DNA from: Polynucleobacter sp. Adler-ghost
GTDB taxonomy: Bacteria; Pseudomonadota; Gammaproteobacteria; Burkholderiales; Burkholderiaceae
Length of the DNA: 64,000 nt
NCBI RefSeq assembly: GCF_018688495.1
Contig: NZ_CP061320.1
Location: 282,586 to 346,585 of the forward strand
Direction of reading: 5' to 3'
The notes below the pieces were generated by a model, which worked only from the letters and a program-made list of their open reading frames with translations, had not been told where the DNA came from and did no database searches. Below, one piece after another: positions 44,187 through 52,146 of the stretch. Both the position numbers and the translations under genes were made by a program. Position 1 is the stretch's first letter. The number at the start of each line of letters is the position of its first letter.

Positions 44187-45902
44187 TTAAGCCAGCGCTC
44201 CTTTGGAGTGCTTGCCATTGTTCTTATAGGCTGCTTCTTTAAAGGGGCTCACACCTAGACGGCGGTATGTCTCGATAAAAGGCTCATCGGTAGTGCGTTG
44301 TTCAACGTAAACATTGATGAGGCTAGTCATTACATCTGGGATTTCATTGGCATAGAAAGAGGGCCCAATTACTTTGCCAATAGAGGCATCATTGCCTTGT
44401 TCTCCACCCAAAGTGATTTGATACCACTCTTCACCATCTTTATCCACGCCAAGTACACCAATATTGCCAACGTGATGATGGCCACAAGAATTAATACATC
44501 CAGAAATATTCAGACTAATATCACCTAAATCAAATAGGTAATCCAAATCATCAAAGCGCTCCTGAATCGCTTTAGCAATGGGGAGTGATTTGGCATTGGC
44601 TAGTGAACAGAAATCGCCACCAGGGCAAGCGATGATGTCAGTTAGTAATCCAATGTTGGGTAGTGCCACATGCTGTTGCTTAGCAGCTTGCCAGAGCTCC
44701 AATAGTTTAGATTGCTCTACATCAGCTAGCACTAAGTTTTGTTCGTGGGTTACCCGTAATTCACCAAAGCTATATTGATCAGCTAAATCTGCAATAGCAT
44801 TCATCTGCGCACTGGTTGCATCGCCAGGAGCAACAGTACCATGGGGCTTGAGAGACAGGATTACGCTGGCATAACCTGGCACTTGATGCGACTTGACATT
44901 ACGCTTAAGCCAGCGAGTAAAAGCACCTCTCTCAGCCTCGGTAGCAGCTGCAGGAATGGCTTCATCACTCATTGTATTTAACTGTTGATATGCAGGCTTA
45001 GTAAAGTGTTTAGCAACACGCTCCCACTCATACTTTGTGAAATTATCTTTGCTCTGTTTTGCTTCGTTATGAAGATATGCCCACTCACCTTCGACTTGAC
45101 GTGCAAACTCTTCAGGACCTAAAGACTTTACTAATATCTTGATACGAGCTTTGTAGAGATTGTCTCTTCTACCAAAGCGGTTATACACACGCAATAGAGC
45201 AGTCAAATAGCTTGGTAAAACTTGCCATGGTAAGCCTTGCTTAATTAAGGATCCCAGTATGGGTGTACGACCCATGCCACCTCCAGCATAGATATCGGCA
45301 GTCAATTCTCCATTATTAATATTTGGATCTTTCTTGAGTTCAATACCAACGTCATGGCACAACAAGACTGTACGATCTTCTTTGGCGCCATTAATGGCAA
45401 ACTTAAATTTGCGTGGCAGGTGTGCAAACTCCGGGTGTAATGTTGACCATTGGCGGAGTAACTCACAGATGGGCCTTGGGTCGATGTATTCATCTGCAGC
45501 AACACCTGCAAAGGCATCGCTTGTAATGTTGCGAATACAGTTGCCTGATGTTTGGATGGCATGCATCTCTACTTTGGCTAATTCAGCCAAGATGTCCGGT
45601 GTCTGTTCTAGCTCTACCCAGTTGAATTGAATGTTTTGACGGGTTGTGAAGTGTGCGTAACCGCGATCGTATTTATCAGCAATGAAGGCTAGGGTGCGAA
45701 GCTGTTTGGCGCTTAGCAAGCCGTAAGGAATAGCAACGCGCAGCATATACGCATGGCGCTGATGATAGAGACCATTCTGTAGACGGAGAGGGCGGAATTC
45801 TTCTTCAGCAATGGTGCCGTTCAGGCGTCGTTCAACTTGGTCTCGGAATTGGATAACCCGTTGATCTACAAGGGTTTGGTCAATATGGTCATATTTGTAC
45901 AT
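44187..45902 (-). CDS. cysI: sulfite reductase haemoprotein (CysI-like, siroheme/4Fe-4S)
   Basis: A 571-residue assimilatory sulfite reductase subunit. FRPLRLQNGLYHQRHAYMLR is the N-terminal siroheme region, FTTRQNIQFNWVELE a substrate arginine segment, and CPGGDFC followed by CINSCGHHH carries the four 4Fe-4S/siroheme cysteines. It reduces sulfite to sulfide with six electrons. A CysJ flavoprotein is not in the window. The start codon ATG lies in the 3' arm of a perfect 8-bp inverted repeat (45900-45926). A second dyad at 45954-45983 could be the operator. Confidence 0.93.
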   Translation of the reverse strand: MYKYDHIDQTLVDQRVIQFRDQVERRLNGTIAEEEFRPLRLQNGLYHQRHAYMLRVAIPYGLLSAKQLRTLAFIADKYDRGYAHFTTRQNIQFNWVELEQTPDILAELAKVEMHAIQTSGNCIRNITSDAFAGVAADEYIDPRPICELLRQWSTLHPEFAHLPRKFKFAINGAKEDRTVLLCHDVGIELKKDPNINNGELTADIYAGGGMGRTPILGSLIKQGLPWQVLPSYLTALLRVYNRFGRRDNLYKARIKILVKSLGPEEFARQVEGEWAYLHNEAKQSKDNFTKYEWERVAKHFTKPAYQQLNTMSDEAIPAAATEAERGAFTRWLKRNVKSHQVPGYASVILSLKPHGTVAPGDATSAQMNAIADLADQYSFGELRVTHEQNLVLADVEQSKLLELWQAAKQQHVALPNIGLLTDIIACPGGDFCSLANAKSLPIAKAIQERFDDLDYLFDLGDISLNISGCINSCGHHHVGNIGVLGVDKDGEEWYQITLGGEQGNDASIGKVIGPSFYANEIPDVMTSLINVYVEQRTTDEPFIETYRRLGVSPFKEAAYKNNGKHSKGALA

Positions 45903-45926
45903 AGCCCTGTATTGTCTGGGGCTATG
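45900..45926 (-). promoter_or_regulatory. inverted repeat hiding the cysI start codon
   Basis: On the transcribed strand the leader reads CATAGCCC, an 11-base loop, then GGGCTATG, whose last three bases are the cysI start codon. The arms match perfectly over 8 bp and include the only purine-rich stretch (AGGG) near the start. A hairpin here would block initiation, so translational control of cysI is possible. Confidence 0.55.
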
Positions 45927-45953
45927 AGCATAACTACAAATACTTAAATATTG

Positions 45954-45983
45954 AATCTATATAACTAAAAGTATATATAGATT
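45954..45983. promoter_or_regulatory. 10-bp dyad, candidate operator between cysI and hydrolase
   Basis: AATCTATATA and TATATAGATT are a perfect 10-bp inverted repeat separated by 10 bases, in the 176-base gap between the divergent cysI and serine hydrolase genes. Spacing and symmetry suit a dimeric regulator; a CysB-type LysR protein is a natural candidate for cysI. Not tested against any consensus. Confidence 0.5.
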
Positions 45984-45985
45984 GG

Positions 45986-46026
45986 GATGGGTAAATCCTA
46001 GCTCATCGGGGCTAATTTACCCCATC
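45986..46026. promoter_or_regulatory. imperfect hairpin with TAAATTAGCCCC motif
   Basis: GATGGGTAAAT pairs with ATTTACCCCATC with one bulged G, and an inner TAGC/GCTA adds to the stem. It contains GGGGCTAATTTACCCC (46008-46023), which resembles motifs found before other genes in this window. It lies 52 bases before the serine hydrolase start and lacks the T-run of a terminator. Confidence 0.45.
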
Positions 46027-46078
46027 TCGGAGCTTAAGATGGCTCAGTTGTATATAAAAAATAGATATCGGAGAACAA

Positions 46079-47350
46079 ATGAAAAAATTACTCTTAGCTA
46101 GTAGCGCTATTGCGATATTGGCTACCCCTGGATTGTTATTGGCGCAGACCAGTAAATCCCCCTTACCATCAGCATCAGGTCAAGGCTTTACGCAGGAAGG
46201 CCTCAAGCGTATTGATACTTTCTTCGCAGACCAGATTGCCAGCAACCAAATGCCGGGTGCCGTTTTGGCAGTTTCCAAAAATGGCAAGTTGAGTATTTTT
46301 AAGCCCTATGGCTATCTCGATAAAGATGCTCAAAAACCTATGACAACCGATGCCATTTTTAATTTGGCATCGATGACTAAGGTAATGGCAACAGTAGGCG
46401 CCTTAACTTTTTATGAAGAAGGAAAGCTGCCTCTGAATGCACCAATCTCTGATTGGTTACCCCAATTTAAGAATATGAAAGTCGGCCAGGTAGACGCTGA
46501 TGGCAAGCTCACTACGACTCTTGCAAAAAATCCCATCACCGTACAAGATTTGATGCGTCATACCAATGGTCTTACTTATGGCGGTCGTGGTGCAACTCCG
46601 ATTCACCAGTTTTATCCTGCTGGCTCAGCTCCCGCTGCAATCAATCTCTCGACTGAAGAATTCATCGATAAGTTGGCTGCCGCGCCATTGTTATATGAAC
46701 CTGGCACTGTTTGGGATTATGGCTTTGGACTTGATATACTGGGTATCATTGAGGAGAAAATTGCAGGTAAGTCTCTTGGCGGTGTTTTGCAAGAGCGAGT
46801 GTGGAGCAAAGTAGGTATGCCAAATACATCCTTTCAGTTAGCTGAAAAAGATCGTCCGCGTTTAGCCCAACCATTGCCATTAGATCCTTTAACAGGAAAG
46901 CCACAAAAGGTCGACATTCATACCAAGCAAGTCAAGTTTGATTGTGGCGGTTCATGCGCTTACTCAACAGCAGGCGATTATTTGCGCTTTGGTCAAATGT
47001 TGCTCAATGGTGGCAGCATTGATGGTAAGCGTGTCTTAGGACCGCAAACTGTGGCATTCATGACGGCCAACCATTTAAATAAAGATATTAAAAATAATGT
47101 GAGCGGTACTGAGCCTGCCCGTGTTGGTTATGGCTTTGGCTTGGGAGTGGCCGTGAGAACAGAGCGAGGACTATCAGCGAATAACGGTAATGTTGGGGAT
47201 TACTCTTGGAATGGCGCTTACGGCACCATCTTTTTTGTTGATCCAAAAGAGCGGATGGTAGTCGTCATGATGGGTGTTGCGCCAGGCGAGATCCGTAAGG
47301 TGCATCGTGAGAAGCTCAATGCATTAATTTATGGAGCGCTTGAGAAGTAA
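46079..47350 (+). CDS. serine hydrolase, beta-lactamase class C/EstB family
   Basis: A 423-residue exported enzyme with a typical Sec signal (MKKLLLASSAIAILATPGLLLAQ, cleavage after LLAQ about residue 23). The nucleophile motif SxxK is S98-M-T-K101 in NLASMTKV; the tyrosine motif is WDYGFGLDILG; GxG/HxG box is GYGFGLGVAV. Beta-lactamase, esterase or D-Ala-D-Ala peptidase activity are all possible; the family does not define the substrate. AGGAGAAC lies upstream as a ribosome site. It is followed by a strong terminator. Confidence 0.88.
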   Translation: MKKLLLASSAIAILATPGLLLAQTSKSPLPSASGQGFTQEGLKRIDTFFADQIASNQMPGAVLAVSKNGKLSIFKPYGYLDKDAQKPMTTDAIFNLASMTKVMATVGALTFYEEGKLPLNAPISDWLPQFKNMKVGQVDADGKLTTTLAKNPITVQDLMRHTNGLTYGGRGATPIHQFYPAGSAPAAINLSTEEFIDKLAAAPLLYEPGTVWDYGFGLDILGIIEEKIAGKSLGGVLQERVWSKVGMPNTSFQLAEKDRPRLAQPLPLDPLTGKPQKVDIHTKQVKFDCGGSCAYSTAGDYLRFGQMLLNGGSIDGKRVLGPQTVAFMTANHLNKDIKNNVSGTEPARVGYGFGLGVAVRTERGLSANNGNVGDYSWNGAYGTIFFVDPKERMVVVMMGVAPGEIRKVHREKLNALIYGALEK

Positions 47351-47381
47351 GTTAATGCCAGTGATCGCTGATCACCAATAA

Positions 47382-47424
47382 AAAAGCCCCTCAGTTGAAC
47401 ATCATGTCTAACTGAGGGGCTTTT
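47382..47424. terminator. bidirectional rho-independent terminator
   Basis: AAAAGCCCCTCAGTT (47382-47396) and AACTGAGGGGCTTTT (47410-47424) form a perfect 15-bp stem with a 13-base loop, flanked by A-run and T-run on opposite sides. It sits between the convergent serine hydrolase and iorB-like gene, so it can stop transcription from both sides. Confidence 0.93.
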
Positions 47425-47471
47425 GACTTGCTTGGTTTGTATTGCTGCAATATTTTGGGATAAGCCACTTA

Positions 47472-49700
47472 TTAAGCTAGGCTCAGATTCTCCTTGGATA
47501 GCGGGAAGTTGCGCACCGGTCTGCCGATTGCTGCAGAAATTGCATTTGCTACAGCCGGGCCTACAACGCAAATGGTAGGTTCGCCAACGCCACCCCAAAA
47601 GTCATAGGTTGGAACTAGTACGGTTTCGATTCTAGGTGTGGAGCTCAATTTCAGCAGTGGATAGGTATCTAAGTTCTGTTGTTTGATGCGACCTTTTTCA
47701 ACCGTAATTTCTGGAAGAAAGATCGCTCCAAGCGCCATTGCTACGGACCCTTCAATTTGCTCACGAGCTAAATACGGATTCACAATGTGACCAGCATCTA
47801 ATGCAAACACTAAACGATTGACCTTAACCACATTGTTTTGGACGGCGACTTCAGCGACGCAAGCAGAATAGCTGGCATACCCCATAAATTGCGCAACACC
47901 ACGATACGTTCCCGCTGGCAGAGGCTTATCCCACTCTGCCTTTTTGGCTACGGCATTTAAAACACCTAGATGCTTGGGATGGTTTTGCATTAATGCGCGC
48001 CTAAATTGCACTGGATCCTTGCCTGCAGCCTGGGCACATTCATCCATAAAGCATTCCATAAAAATACCATTTTGATTGGTATTCACGCCGCGCCAGGGAC
48101 CGACTGGTATGTGCGTATTTTTCATCACATATTCAGTGAGTAGGTTAGGGAAGGTATAGCCTAATTGCGCATCTGGTCCCTTCTCATAAAAACCTTGCAA
48201 CTGACGCTCATCTTTACCATTTTTAATATTATGGGGCGCAGCTCTCGCATTAATTGATGGGCCTGAAACTTTAATATGCATGCCAGTGACATTACCAGTC
48301 GAATCCAAACCTGCCGTCATTTTTGCCATCGCAATCGGATGGTAAAAATCCTGCGTCATATCTTCTTCACGACTCCAAATCACCTTCACTGGAACTCCAG
48401 GAAACTTCTGCGCTACTTTTGCTGCATAAGTCGTAAAGTCTTGGGTTGATCCACGCCGACCTAAGCCACATCCTGAATCCAGTTTATAGACTTCGCAATT
48501 GGCCAACGGTAAACCGGTTGCTTCAGACAGGGCTGCGTGAGAACCTTCACCATTTTGCGTGGGTACCCAAGCCTCCGCGCGATCACCAGAAATCTTGACT
48601 GTCGCATTCATAGGCTCCATCGTGACGTGAGCTCTATATGGTGTGAAATAAATCGCCTCTACTTTTTTAGCGGAAGACTGAATGACTTCAGGAGCATCAC
48701 CAACCTTACGTTGCCAGAAATCACCTTGTTCATCCAAGCCATCTCGTAATGTCTTATTGATGCCATCTTGTGAGGTGTTGGCTGCCTTTCCTTCATCCCA
48801 AACAATCGGTAAGGCATTGAGTGCGGTATTAGCGTGCCACCAGGTATCGGCTACCACTGCGAGAGTGCTGTCATCAATTTTGACGATGCCTTTTACTCCG
48901 CGCAGATTACTGATCTTGGCTTCGTCATAACTTACTAACTTGCCCCCAAATACAGGGCACGACTTGACTGATGCGCAAAGCATTCCAGGTAGTTGTAGAT
49001 CAATGCCATATACCTTGCTGCCGTTGACTTTATCGGCTGTATCTAATCGGGCATAAGGCTGGCCGGCAACCTTCCAAGTTCTTGGATCTTTTAAGGTAAT
49101 CGATTTTGGGTCGGGTGGAGTGAGGGTAGATGCTAGCTCGGCAACTTTGCCGTAGGTAGTCTTGCGTCCAGTCGGAATATGCGTAATGACACCTTTATCT
49201 ACCTTTAATTCGCTAACGGGAACATTCCACTGATTGGCGGCAGCTTGTACGAGCATGATGCGTGCTGCTGCTGCGCCTCGGCGCACATAATCTTCTGATA
49301 TCCGAATACCACGACTGCCGCCAGTGCCATGCTCCCCCCATACGCGTTTGCGAGCCAAACTCTGCCCTGGAGTTGCTGATTGTGTTTTTACCTTTCTCCA
49401 ATTGCACTCTAGCTCCTCTGTGACCAGTTGAGCTAAGCCAGTGCGAGTGCCTTGCCCCATCTCGGAGCGAGCCACCCGAATGAACACCGTGTCATCCGGT
49501 TTAATGCTGACCCATGCATTGACCTCTGCATCGCCAAATCGGGTTGGGGTATTGGGGTCATAAGTAGCTCCAGCTTGAGCAAATGCCTCGGGTAGAGCGC
49601 CTACGCCTAGCATTAAGCCTCCGCCTACTAGGGTGCCTTTAATAATGAAGTCGCGACGTGCGCTATTAACTAATGGAGTGTCTAGTGTATTGAGTGTCAT
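47472..49700 (-). CDS. iorB: molybdopterin-binding oxidoreductase large subunit (isoquinoline 1-oxidoreductase beta type)
   Basis: A 742-residue xanthine-dehydrogenase-family subunit. I start at ATG 49700, giving MTLNTLDTPLVNSARRDFII, whose ARRDFIIKG is a Tat signal motif, so the enzyme is exported; an upstream in-frame extension overlaps the small subunit and has no similarity. RVARSEMGQGTRTGLAQLV, PYRAHVTMEPMNATV and SGCGLGRRGSTQD are Moco-binding segments; VGEPTICVVGPAVANAI is the usual GE(P)xxxxxxPA end with the catalytic Glu. Substrates are aldehydes or N-heterocycles; not resolved. It starts 11 bases after the 2Fe-2S subunit. Confidence 0.92.
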   Translation of the reverse strand: MTLNTLDTPLVNSARRDFIIKGTLVGGGLMLGVGALPEAFAQAGATYDPNTPTRFGDAEVNAWVSIKPDDTVFIRVARSEMGQGTRTGLAQLVTEELECNWRKVKTQSATPGQSLARKRVWGEHGTGGSRGIRISEDYVRRGAAAARIMLVQAAANQWNVPVSELKVDKGVITHIPTGRKTTYGKVAELASTLTPPDPKSITLKDPRTWKVAGQPYARLDTADKVNGSKVYGIDLQLPGMLCASVKSCPVFGGKLVSYDEAKISNLRGVKGIVKIDDSTLAVVADTWWHANTALNALPIVWDEGKAANTSQDGINKTLRDGLDEQGDFWQRKVGDAPEVIQSSAKKVEAIYFTPYRAHVTMEPMNATVKISGDRAEAWVPTQNGEGSHAALSEATGLPLANCEVYKLDSGCGLGRRGSTQDFTTYAAKVAQKFPGVPVKVIWSREEDMTQDFYHPIAMAKMTAGLDSTGNVTGMHIKVSGPSINARAAPHNIKNGKDERQLQGFYEKGPDAQLGYTFPNLLTEYVMKNTHIPVGPWRGVNTNQNGIFMECFMDECAQAAGKDPVQFRRALMQNHPKHLGVLNAVAKKAEWDKPLPAGTYRGVAQFMGYASYSACVAEVAVQNNVVKVNRLVFALDAGHIVNPYLAREQIEGSVAMALGAIFLPEITVEKGRIKQQNLDTYPLLKLSSTPRIETVLVPTYDFWGGVGEPTICVVGPAVANAISAAIGRPVRNFPLSKENLSLA

Positions 49701-49710
49701 ATCGATTCCC

Positions 49711-50208
49711 TTAGCCGCGTGTTGAAGGAGATGCGTCGTACTGAGCCAGTACTTCTGCCAATTTCTTCTGACCAGAGGCAACATGAATTCCGTCACGAAT
49801 CTTTTGATAGGTACCACAGCGACAGAGATTACCCATGGCACTATCTATGTCAGCATCAGTAGGTTTTGGAATTCTCTTCAATAGAGCAGCAGCAGCCATT
49901 ACCTGTCCAGATTGGCAATAACCGCACTGAGGAACATCAAGAGTAATCCAGGCTTGCTGCACGGGATGCGTATTGTTTTTAGAAAGCGCCTCAATTGTTG
50001 TAATTTTGGCTGTACCTACTGCAGAGACTGGTAATGAGCAAGAGCGCACGGGTTCACCATTGAGATAAACCGTACAAGCGCCACACTGAGCCACACCACA
50101 TCCATACTTCGTTCCGGTAAGGCCCACTACTTCACGAATGGCCCATAGCAAGGGCATGCTTGGCTCGACATCTATATTGTGAATCTTGCCATTAACTGAT
50201 AGCTGCAT
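49711..50208 (-). CDS. iorA: 2Fe-2S subunit of the isoquinoline oxidoreductase-type enzyme
   Basis: A 165-residue small subunit. The plant-type cluster is CGVAQCGACTVYLNGEPVRSC and the C-terminal four-helix cluster is CGYCQSG followed by NLCRCGTY, giving all eight cysteines. It passes electrons from the Moco subunit to a cytochrome c or quinone. No third subunit is adjacent. The leader contains a weak nested inverted repeat (50216-50255) that could pair with the ribosome site. Confidence 0.93.
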   Translation of the reverse strand: MQLSVNGKIHNIDVEPSMPLLWAIREVVGLTGTKYGCGVAQCGACTVYLNGEPVRSCSLPVSAVGTAKITTIEALSKNNTHPVQQAWITLDVPQCGYCQSGQVMAAAALLKRIPKPTDADIDSAMGNLCRCGTYQKIRDGIHVASGQKKLAEVLAQYDASPSTRG

Positions 50209-50215
50209 AAGGATC

Positions 50216-50255
50216 TCCTCTACTGTTTTGAATCACTTTAAATGATTGTGGAGGA
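50216..50255 (-). promoter_or_regulatory. nested short inverted repeats overlapping the iorA ribosome site
   Basis: TCCTC (50216-50220) and GAGGA (50251-50255) enclose AATCA/TGATT (50231-50247). In the iorA mRNA this pairs the GAGGA of the Shine-Dalgarno with a TCCTC upstream. Arms are only 5 bp, so it is weak. Confidence 0.25.
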
Positions 50256-50323
50256 TTTGGCATATCTGTAATTAGATAAGGCGCAATAAACCCTTTGGCA
50301 GCATCATCTTTTTAGTATTGATG

Positions 50324-50349
50324 AGTAAATACCCTAATTAATATTTACT
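50324..50349. repeat. 8-bp inverted repeat with CCCTAAT in its loop
   Basis: AGTAAATA (50324-50331) and TATTTACT (50342-50349) flank a 10-base loop containing CCCTAAT. It lies upstream of both iorA (divergent) and the small MSRTLRRK gene, in a 295-base stretch without other genes. Possible operator. Confidence 0.35.
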
Positions 50350-50503
50350 TTTTATGACAATGGCCATCTTCGGGATTGCTGGGTCGCTACCAACCTTTTC
50401 TATTTCATGGTTTTTGCTAAGAACTAAAATTTTGTCATCAGTATTTTGTAATTCATCTAATCAAGGAGATCGACATGACATAACTATCAAAAAGGAGTTT
50501 GTT

Positions 50504-50805
50504 ATGTCACGTACATTAAGAAGAAAAAATCAGCAGCATGATTATGGTTGGGTCTACCAATGTCTAGAATTGATAAGGATGTAGGCGAATTCAATATTGA
50601 TGGGGCACATATTAGGATACGAGACTATCCACAGTTAAGAAGCTTGTCATGGCAGCTTGATCACAACATACTTTTAACTGATAAAGAAGCGATAGGGATT
50701 TATGAGCGAAACAAGCGCTTCCTAGAGATCCACGAGATTGATGAGCGGGAAAGATTATTAATGCAACGACTTATTGATGAGCATGGAATGGAACAGTTGC
50801 TTTGA
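50504..50805 (+). pseudogene. small gene of two frames, probably frameshifted
   Basis: ATG 50504 has a near-ideal ribosome site (AAGGAG, 50491-50496) and begins MSRTLRRKNQQHDYGWV, a start also seen in some small conserved proteins, but stops after 26 codons at 50584. An overlapping frame, open from about 50548 to 50805, then codes for up to 85 residues (VGEFNIDGAHIRIRDYPQL and LTDKEAIGIYERNKR). A one-base change near 50548-50555 would join them into about 100 residues. Alternatively the second frame is a separate gene starting at ATG 50560. I do not recognise a function. Confidence 0.45.
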
Positions 50806-50813
50806 AAATTCCT

Positions 50814-51179
50814 TTATTTGCAGATAGTTCGGAGCCATGCATCAATTTGGTCGAACTTGAGCTCCTGCACTTTGAACATATGCATTATTTGACGATAGGC
50901 TTCCATCGAATCTGTATTGAGTCTCTTGTTATTGATGCGTAAAAAAGTATCCATTGCAGCAAAGGCAATTCTTTTATTGCCATCAATGAAAGGGTGATTA
51001 ATGATGAGGCTTTCAAACAATGCCGCTGCCTGAGAAATAACATCTGGGTAGTAGCCTGATTGAGGGCGCATTAACGCCGCCTCAAGACTTGCTTTGTTTC
51101 TTAAGCCCTGTGATCCACCAAATCTATTAATCAAGACACCGTGCATCAGCATGATGTCTTGCATGGTAATAAAGAGCAT
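50814..51179 (-). CDS. doc: Fic/Doc family toxin (death-on-curing type)
   Basis: A 121-residue protein with the Doc form of the Fic motif, HPFIDGNKRIAFAAMDTFL, including the catalytic His, Asp and Lys/Arg, and the family's N-terminal IMLMHGVLINRFGGSQGLR. Doc phosphorylates EF-Tu in the P1 system. Its start overlaps the stop of the upstream antitoxin by one base (TAATG), the classic toxin-antitoxin order. Confidence 0.9.
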   Translation of the reverse strand: MLFITMQDIMLMHGVLINRFGGSQGLRNKASLEAALMRPQSGYYPDVISQAAALFESLIINHPFIDGNKRIAFAAMDTFLRINNKRLNTDSMEAYRQIMHMFKVQELKFDQIDAWLRTICK

Positions 51180-51409
51180 TACTTGGCAAGCTCTTTGTAT
51201 AGATCCTCAAACTCATGCAGGCTTTGTGCAAAGCTTGCCATTACTTGGCGATCGGGGGTTGATACCCCCTTTTTGTTTAAGAAGTCACGAAAGGCCTCAT
51301 CCAAAACCGCATGAAACTTTTTACCTTCAATATCGGCAATTTGACGCAAGGTATGAAGTATCTCGGGATTTGCCTGAGAGGAGAATTTGCTTAAGTGAAG
51401 AGTGCCCAT
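51179..51409 (-). CDS. antitoxin partner of the Doc-type toxin
   Basis: A 76-residue protein, MGTLHLSKFSSQANPEILHT onward, with a short beta strand followed by two helices (VLDEAFRDFLNK) as in ribbon-helix-helix antitoxins, and an acidic C-terminus (FEDLYKEL) likely to bind the toxin. Not clearly Phd. Inverted repeats directly upstream (51425-51466) could be the operator for autoregulation. Confidence 0.7.
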   Translation of the reverse strand: MGTLHLSKFSSQANPEILHTLRQIADIEGKKFHAVLDEAFRDFLNKKGVSTPDRQVMASFAQSLHEFEDLYKELAK

Positions 51410-51424
51410 ATGTTTATTCCAGTA

Positions 51425-51466
51425 TTTTTCATTATTTTTCTTGAAATTTCATGAAAAATCAAGAAA
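51425..51466. promoter_or_regulatory. interleaved inverted repeats upstream of the antitoxin
   Basis: TTTTTCAT (51425-51432) pairs with ATGAAAAA (51451-51458) and TTTCTTG (51437-51443) with CAAGAAA (51460-51466). Two overlapping dyads immediately before the antitoxin gene fit an autoregulatory operator; the AT-rich context lowers the weight. Confidence 0.4.
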
Positions 51467-51492
51467 TTAGTAAAAATAGCCTAAATTGGGGC

Positions 51493-51864
51493 TTAAAACT
51501 GAACTTCTCTGTAATGTCGATACAGATTGGCAATCGATGCGAAGCCTAGAACCACAATCAGAACAGCAAAAAGGTACTCAATCGTCAGGTATGTAAATAC
51601 ACCTGTTTGAATGGCTACTGCTGCCGCAGTAAAGGCTGCAATCGCTCCGAAGACTACGAGTTTGAAGTTGGGGATAAAAGCGCCAAGCGTAATAGCTACA
51701 AATAACAAAATCAGATCTGATACTAATTGATCTGCAGTCTGAAAAATTTGATTGGTGAGCTCAGGGTTGGTCATCTTTCCTAGGACTGCCAACATCAATA
51801 TACTGGCAAGTACCGCAAAGTTCAGTTTCGCTTTATTGAAAAGAATTTTGAATTGATCATTCAC
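51493..51864 (-). CDS. small membrane protein, unknown
   Basis: A 123-residue hydrophobic protein with three or four helices (about 15-30, 44-62, 66-84 and 92-112). No motif recognised. The N-terminal NDQFKILFNKAKLN is basic and likely cytoplasmic. It is separated by 27 bases from the other small membrane protein gene upstream, and the two may form a pair. Confidence 0.6.
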   Translation of the reverse strand: MNDQFKILFNKAKLNFAVLASILMLAVLGKMTNPELTNQIFQTADQLVSDLILLFVAITLGAFIPNFKLVVFGAIAAFTAAAVAIQTGVFTYLTIEYLFAVLIVVLGFASIANLYRHYREVQF

Positions 51865-51891
51865 GGCAGGCAGTCTTTATTAGTGAGATAT

Positions 51892-52119
51892 TTAGGAGGC
51901 GGCACTACCGCTAAACACAAGGCTGATGCCAATCCACAAGAGAATAAAAGCAACCAAGATCGTGAGGCCGAGCTTCTTGAGAAAGTATTCAAGGGTATCC
52001 ATATAAGCTTCGTCATTACGACCAAAGTATTGATCAAAGCGTTTCCATACCAGGCGACCTACCACCAGCGGAAGTAGCATGGCAACAATGCCGAGAATAA
52101 TAGTAAGCGTGTTATCCAT
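51892..52119 (-). CDS. small membrane protein, unknown
   Basis: A 75-residue protein with an N-terminal helix (ILGIVAMLLPLVVGRLVW) and a C-terminal one (GLTILVAFILLWIGISLVF) joined by a charged loop (KRFDQYFGRNDEAYMDTLEY). Function unknown. Lies between the PDC-lactonase-like gene upstream and the 123-residue membrane protein. Confidence 0.6.
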   Translation of the reverse strand: MDNTLTIILGIVAMLLPLVVGRLVWKRFDQYFGRNDEAYMDTLEYFLKKLGLTILVAFILLWIGISLVFSGSAAS

Positions 52120-52146
52120 GGGGTTTGTATTCTTTCTTGCTAATGT

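Noticed and set aside
49701..49841. N-terminal extension of the iorB-like gene
   Set aside because: It overlaps the iorA 3' end, has no similarity, and would hide the Tat signal; the start at 49700 is preferred.
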